Source: Bacteroidota bacterium (GTDB lineage Bacteria > Bacteroidota > Bacteroidia > UKL13-3). From it: a DNA stretch of 8,660 nucleotides. The stretch covers positions 1 to 8,660 of the forward strand of contig CANHRW010000077.1 in assembly GCA_947462865.1 (NCBI GenBank), written 5' to 3'. Positions 5,188-8,660 of this stretch are shown one piece after another (position 1 is the first letter of the stretch; each line of letters starts with the position of its first letter). A model generated the notes under the pieces. It was not told where the DNA came from. It did no database searches and saw only the letters and a program-made list of their open reading frames with translations. A program made the translations under genes and the position numbers.

Positions 5188-6375
5188 ATGGCTAAAGAAA
5201 AATTTGACCGCAGTAAACCGCACGTAAATATCGGTACTATCGGTCACGTTGACCACGGTAAAACAACTTTAACTGCTGCAATTACTAAGGTATTGTCAGA
5301 TGCAGGTTTGTCAGAAGCTCGTTCTTTCGATTCTATCGACTCAGCTCCAGAAGAAAAAGAGCGTGGTATTACCATCAACACTGCACACGTAGAATACCAA
5401 ACAGCTAATCGTCACTACGCACACGTAGATTGCCCTGGTCACGCCGACTATGTTAAAAACATGGTAACTGGTGCTGCTCAAATGGATGGTGCTATCTTGG
5501 TAGTAGCTTCTACAGACGGTCCTATGCCACAAACTCGTGAGCATATCCTTTTGGCTCGTCAGGTAGGTGTACCTCGTATTGTTGTATTCATGAACAAAGT
5601 TGACATGGTTGACGACGCTGAGTTGTTGGAAATCGTTGAAATGGAAATCCGTGAATTGTTAAGCAAATACGAATTCCCTGGTGATGAAATTCCAATTATC
5701 CAAGGTTCTGCTTTGGGTGGATTGAATGGCGATGCTAAATGGGTTGCTAAAATCATGGAATTGATGGATGCAGTTGATGCTTACATCCCTGTTCCTCCAC
5801 GTGCAGTTGATCTTCCTTTCTTGATGCCAATTGAAGACGTATTCTCGATCACTGGTCGTGGTACTGTTGCAACTGGTCGTATCGAGCGTGGTGTAATCAA
5901 CTCTTCAGAGGAAGTTGATATCATCGGTTTAGGTGCTGAAAAATTGAAGTCAGTAGTAACTGGTGTTGAAATGTTCCGTAAAATTTTGGATCGTGGAGAA
6001 GCTGGTGATAACGTAGGTTTATTGTTACGTGGTATTGACAAAAACCAAATCCGTCGTGGTATGGTTATTTGCAAACCAGGTTCAGTATTGCCTCACACTA
6101 AATTCAAAGCTGAGATCTACGTATTGTCAAAAGACGAAGGTGGACGTCACACTCCATTCTTTAACAAATACCGCCCTCAGTTCTATTTCCGTACAACTGA
6201 CGTAACTGGTGAAACTATTTTACCTGAAGGTGTAGAAATGGTTATGCCTGGTGATAACATCACTATTACAGTTGAGTTGATCGCTCCAATTGCGATGGAA
6301 AAGAACTTACGTTTCGCTATCCGTGAAGGTGGTCGTACCGTAGGTGCTGGTCAGGTTACTGAAATCATTCTTTAA
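5188..6375 (+). CDS. tuf: Elongation factor Tu
   Basis: EF-Tu delivers aminoacyl-tRNA to the ribosomal A site as a GTP complex in the cytoplasm. The 395-residue protein is full length. All GTPase motifs are present: GHVDHGKT (19-26), the switch I RGITI (59-63), DCPGH with the catalytic histidine (81-85), NKVD (136-139) and GSAL (173-176). Domain 2 begins near 205 (PFLMPIEDVFSITGRGTVATGR) and domain 3 ends in AIREGGRTVGAGQVTEIIL. Codon use is visibly more biased (GGT, CGT, GCT, AAC, TTC) than in the glycosyltransferase genes, as expected for a very highly expressed gene. It sits 72 nt behind tRNA-Thr(GGT) and is probably cotranscribed with the four tRNAs. Confidence 0.99.
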   Translation: MAKEKFDRSKPHVNIGTIGHVDHGKTTLTAAITKVLSDAGLSEARSFDSIDSAPEEKERGITINTAHVEYQTANRHYAHVDCPGHADYVKNMVTGAAQMDGAILVVASTDGPMPQTREHILLARQVGVPRIVVFMNKVDMVDDAELLEIVEMEIRELLSKYEFPGDEIPIIQGSALGGLNGDAKWVAKIMELMDAVDAYIPVPPRAVDLPFLMPIEDVFSITGRGTVATGRIERGVINSSEEVDIIGLGAEKLKSVVTGVEMFRKILDRGEAGDNVGLLLRGIDKNQIRRGMVICKPGSVLPHTKFKAEIYVLSKDEGGRHTPFFNKYRPQFYFRTTDVTGETILPEGVEMVMPGDNITITVELIAPIAMEKNLRFAIREGGRTVGAGQVTEIIL

Positions 6376-6384
6376 TAATGATAC

Positions 6385-6418
6385 AAAGCAAACCGAAACA
6401 ATTGTTTCGGTTTGCTTT
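6385..6418 (+). terminator. Perfect 34-bp palindrome after tuf, probable terminator
   Basis: AAAGCAAACCGAAACAA (6385-6401) and TTGTTTCGGTTTGCTTT (6402-6418) are exact inverted copies with no spacer, beginning 9 nt after the tuf stop. The stem ends in TTT and is followed by a mixed C/T tract (ACCTCTTCTTT) instead of a pure T run. It probably terminates or stabilises the tuf transcript, perhaps incompletely. No clear promoter is visible between it and tRNA-Trp. Confidence 0.72.
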
Positions 6419-6524
6419 ACCTCTTCTTTGTAGCAATACAAATTAGATAAGGGCTTAAGTGTTCTGTTTACAGAAAAGAAAGAAAAAATCCTGGTTTCTT
6501 CGCCCAAACTTATAGGAATTACGA

Positions 6525-6595
6525 ACGGGAATAGTTCAATGGTAGAATAGAGGTCTCCAAAACCTTTGATCTGGGTTCGAGTCCTAGTTCCCGTG
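6525..6595 (+). tRNA. tRNA-Trp(CCA)
   Basis: The 71-nt cloverleaf has the acceptor ACGGGAA/TTCCCGT with discriminator G. The D arm is TAGTTCAATGGTAGAATA, the anticodon stem GAGGT/ACCTT (one G-T pair) with loop CTCCAAA (CCA at 6557-6559), and the T loop TTCGAGT. Terminal CCA is not encoded. Its place between tuf and secE is a classic bacterial arrangement; its 3' end lies only 15 nt before the secE start. Confidence 0.96.
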
Positions 6596-6610
6596 CAATT
6601 AATTGAGCAA

Positions 6611-6802
6611 ATGAGCAAGTTATCTGAATATGTAAAATCATCTTACGATGAATTAATGAACAAGGTTTCTTGGCCTAGCTGGGATGACCTTCAAGAAAGT
6701 ACAATCATTGTAATGATTGCAGCTTTGATCATTGCTTTGTTAATTGGAGTAATTGATATCGCCAGCGGTTTTGCTTTGGGATTTTTTTACAAATTGTTTT
6801 AA
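6611..6802 (+). CDS. secE: Preprotein translocase subunit SecE
   Basis: SecE clamps and stabilises the SecY channel of the Sec translocon in the cytoplasmic membrane. The 63-residue protein is the short, one-helix type. It has an amphipathic N-terminal segment ending in the family signature ELMNKVSWPSWDDLQES (14-30), then a single transmembrane helix at about 31-52 and a short tail. I chose ATG 6611; an upstream in-frame extension would run into tRNA-Trp and does not look like protein. It has no Shine-Dalgarno. It is followed by nusG after 24 bp, as in most bacteria. Confidence 0.95.
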   Translation: MSKLSEYVKSSYDELMNKVSWPSWDDLQESTIIVMIAALIIALLIGVIDIASGFALGFFYKLF

Positions 6803-6826
6803 ACCTAAAGTAGTAAAGGTAGTATC

Positions 6827-7381
6827 ATGTCTGAACAACAAACAGAGCAATTTAAATGGTATGTGGTGAGAGCCATTACCGGACAAGAGAAAAAAGTAAA
6901 AGCACAAATAGAGGTAGAACTCGAGCGTGCAGGTTTACTTCCTCAAGTTCCACAAATATTGATTCCTACCGAGAAAATTTACCAGGTTAAAAATGGTAAA
7001 AAGACTTCAAAAGAGAAAGCATTTTTGCCGGGTTACATTTTAATCCATGCAGATGTGTCTGGAGAGGTTGGTCATATCATTGAATCTGTAAATGGTGTAG
7101 TAGGATTCTTAGGCGGAAAATCAACCCCAACTCCATTAAGAATTTCTGAAGTAAACAGAATCTTAGGAAATGTGGATGAAATGGCAGAACAAGGAGAAAC
7201 CTTGATAGAACCATACATTGTTGGAGAAAGTGTGAAAGTGATAGATGGTCCATTTAGTGGTTTCAGTGGTGTCATTGAAGAGGTAATGGAAGATAAAAAG
7301 AAATTGAAAGTAATGGTTAAGATTTTTGGAAGAAGAACACCATTAGAATTGAATTTCGTTCAAGTAGAAAAAGAAAGTTAA
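6827..7381 (+). CDS. nusG: Transcription elongation/antitermination factor NusG
   Basis: NusG binds the RNA polymerase clamp and links it to Rho or to the ribosome. The 184-residue protein has the NGN domain (about 10-115: KWYVVRAITGQEKKVK, then KAFLPGYILI and the segment NGVVGFLGG). The C-terminal KOW domain (about 130-182) carries GESVKVIDGPFSGFSGVIEEV and ends in RRTPLELNFVQVEKES. Length is normal. No inserted extra domain is present, so this is the housekeeping NusG and not a specialised paralogue. It lies between secE and rplK as usual. Confidence 0.97.
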   Translation: MSEQQTEQFKWYVVRAITGQEKKVKAQIEVELERAGLLPQVPQILIPTEKIYQVKNGKKTSKEKAFLPGYILIHADVSGEVGHIIESVNGVVGFLGGKSTPTPLRISEVNRILGNVDEMAEQGETLIEPYIVGESVKVIDGPFSGFSGVIEEVMEDKKKLKVMVKIFGRRTPLELNFVQVEKES

Positions 7382-7392
7382 TTGTATTATAA

Positions 7393-7404
7393 ACCCAATT
7401 GGGT
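7393..7404 (+). repeat. 12-bp palindrome in the rplK leader
   Basis: ACCCAATTGGGT is a perfect palindrome 11 nt after the nusG stop and 15 nt before the rplK start. As RNA it could form only a small hairpin (ACCC/GGGT with a 4-nt loop). It may be a protein target, a weak hairpin or chance; I cannot match it to the known L1 mRNA binding site. Confidence 0.3.
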
Positions 7405-7419
7405 ACAAAAAAATGATTT

Positions 7420-7863
7420 ATGGCTAAAGAACTAACAGGTTTTATTAAATTACAGGTTAAAGGTGGCGCTGCCAATCCAGCTCCTCCAATTGGTCCAGCC
7501 TTAGGATCAAAAGGTGTGAATATCATGGAATTTTGCAAACAATTCAATGCAAGAACCCAAGATAAGGCAGGAAAAATTTTACCTGTTGTGATTTCAGTTT
7601 ACAGTGATAAGTCTTTTGATTTTATCATCAAAACTCCTCCAGTAGCTGCTCAATTGTTAGAAGCTGCTAAAATCCAAAAAGGATCAGCTGAACCAAACCG
7701 TAAAAAGAATGGTACTGTAACTTGGGAGCAAATCAGACAGATTGCTGAAGACAAAATCGTTGACATGAATTGCTTCAAAGTTGAGTCAGCCATGAAAATG
7801 GTAGCGGGTTCTGCAAGAAGTATGGGATTAAATGTTTCTGGTGAAAATCCTTTTAACAACTAA
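7420..7863 (+). CDS. rplK: 50S ribosomal protein uL11
   Basis: uL11 forms the base of the L7/L12 stalk on 23S rRNA and takes part in GTPase factor function and the stringent response. The 147-residue protein has the N-terminal domain signature GFIKLQVKGGAANPAPPIGPALGSKGVNI (7-35), the linker, and the RNA-binding C-terminal domain (about 75-142) with GTVTWEQIRQIAEDK and the ending VAGSARSMGLNV. The start at 7420 gives the family's MAKELTGFIKLQV. Another ATG at 7413 is out of frame. It is followed by rplA after 11 bp. Confidence 0.98.
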   Translation: MAKELTGFIKLQVKGGAANPAPPIGPALGSKGVNIMEFCKQFNARTQDKAGKILPVVISVYSDKSFDFIIKTPPVAAQLLEAAKIQKGSAEPNRKKNGTVTWEQIRQIAEDKIVDMNCFKVESAMKMVAGSARSMGLNVSGENPFNN

Positions 7864-7874
7864 AATAAACTGCA

Positions 7875-8573
7875 ATGACAAGGATAAGTAAGAAAAGAAA
7901 AGAAGTACTTAAAAAGGTTGATGCTGCTAAAGCATACACACTTACAGATGCTTCTAAATTAGTGAAAGATATCAGCTACACAAAGTTTGATTCTTCTGTA
8001 GATATTGATATTCGTTTAGGAGTTGATCCTAAAAAGGCAAACCAAATGGTGCGTGGTGTGGTAGCTTTGCCACACGGTACTGGTAAAACTTTAAAAGTGT
8101 TAGCTTTGGTTCCAGCTGATAAAGAAGCTGAAGCAAAAGAAGCAGGTGCAGATTTTGTTGGTTTGGACGAGTACATACAAAAAATTGAGCAAGGTTGGAC
8201 CGATATTGATATCATCATTACCGTTCCTGCTGTAATGGCTAAATTAGGTAAATTAGGTAAAGTATTAGGACCTAGAAACTTAATGCCAAACCCTAAAAGT
8301 GGTACAGTAACTCAAGAAGTAGGTAAAACAATTAAAGAAGTTAAAGCAGGTAAAATTGATTTTAAAGTTGACAAAGAAGGTATCATTCATACCTCAATTG
8401 GTAAATCATCTTTCGCTCCTGAAAAATTATACGAAAATGCAGTTGAATTGATTCAAAGTATTTCAAAATTGAAACCTTCATCTGCAAAAGGAACATATTT
8501 CAGAAGTATCCACATTAGCAGTACCATGAGTCCGGGAATTACTGTTGATACTAAATCAGTACCTGGCATTTAA
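7875..8573 (+). CDS. rplA: 50S ribosomal protein uL1
   Basis: uL1 forms the mobile L1 stalk that guides the E-site tRNA, and in other bacteria it represses its own operon by binding the rplK leader. The 232-residue protein is full length. Visible signatures are SSVDIDIRLGVDPKKANQMV (40-59), the conserved LPHGTGK (65-71), the inserted domain II with VPAVMAKLGKLGKVLGPRNL, and MPNPKSGTV (137-145). It ends in the usual FRSIHISSTMSPGITVD region. It is 12 bp upstream of rplJ. No clear L1 binding site is recognisable in the short rplK leader. Confidence 0.98.
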   Translation: MTRISKKRKEVLKKVDAAKAYTLTDASKLVKDISYTKFDSSVDIDIRLGVDPKKANQMVRGVVALPHGTGKTLKVLALVPADKEAEAKEAGADFVGLDEYIQKIEQGWTDIDIIITVPAVMAKLGKLGKVLGPRNLMPNPKSGTVTQEVGKTIKEVKAGKIDFKVDKEGIIHTSIGKSSFAPEKLYENAVELIQSISKLKPSSAKGTYFRSIHISSTMSPGITVDTKSVPGI

Positions 8574-8585
8574 TAAAATCAGCAT

Positions 8586-8660
8586 ATGAATAGGGAACAG
8601 AAAATAGAAGTAATTCAAGGCTTGGTAGAAAAATTCGGTCAATACAAAAATATCTATATT
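8586..8660 (+). CDS. rplJ: 50S ribosomal protein uL10, N-terminal part (cut by window end)
   Basis: Only the first 25 codons are present: MNREQKIEVIQGLVEKFGQY then KNIYI, running to the window edge. This matches the N-terminus of uL10 (M.RE.K..VI..L.EKF....N.Y.), the stalk protein that carries L7/L12. The location right after rplA is the standard order. The gap from rplA is only 12 nt, so there is little room for the L10-binding leader known in E. coli. Confidence 0.9.
   Translation, partial: MNREQKIEVIQGLVEKFGQYKNIYI

Noticed and set aside
5781..6074. 97-codon reverse-strand open frame inside tuf
   Set aside because: Strong codon bias in tuf commonly produces open antisense frames; the protein has no recognisable features.

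Overview
The window reads as a chromosomal housekeeping segment from a member of the Bacteroidota, probably near the Chitinophagia/Sphingobacteriia side. The evidence is an AT-rich composition, promoters of the Bacteroidota type (TTG or TTTG, about 19 bp, then TAnnTTTG), near absence of Shine-Dalgarno sequences apart from rpsU, tRNA genes without an encoded CCA, and the gene order rpsU - xer recombinase - hpf - tRNA cluster - tuf - tRNA-Trp - secE - nusG - rplK - rplA - rplJ. Every gene lies on the + strand. The genus-level placement is inference from protein flavour, without any database search.

Positions 1-2713 form a cell-envelope block. After a 16-codon tail of an unidentified gene come a four-helix DUF4199-like membrane protein, a membrane-anchored family 2 glycosyltransferase of the polyprenyl-phosphate type, and a GT-B glycosyltransferase. 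The last two junctions overlap (8 bp and 11 bp), and the third gene seems to start at TTG, so the three are probably cotranscribed and translationally coupled.

Positions 2717-4306 hold a translation/recombination block. rpsU (bS21) has its own promoter, an exceptionally strong Shine-Dalgarno sequence with a possible upstream hairpin, and a textbook terminator. A XerC/XerD-type recombinase and a short-form hibernation promoting factor follow.

Positions 4307-4620 have no credible gene. They hold a large inverted repeat ending in eight T (a terminator or attenuator-like structure) and two good promoters plus a weaker one for the downstream stable-RNA/tuf operon. tRNA-Thr(TGT), tRNA-Tyr(GTA), tRNA-Gly(TCC) and tRNA-Thr(GGT) follow, with strong hairpins in the spacer before the last tRNA, then an A-rich leader and tuf (EF-Tu). 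A perfect 34-bp palindrome separates tuf from tRNA-Trp(CCA), secE, nusG, rplK, rplA and the first 25 codons of rplJ, the start of the usual secE-nusG-rpl-rpoBC cluster.

I found no phage, transposon, CRISPR, defence or biosynthetic system. The observations most worth checking are regulatory: the rpsU leader, the inverted repeat behind hpf, the hairpins around the tRNAs, and the 15-nt gap between tRNA-Trp and secE.
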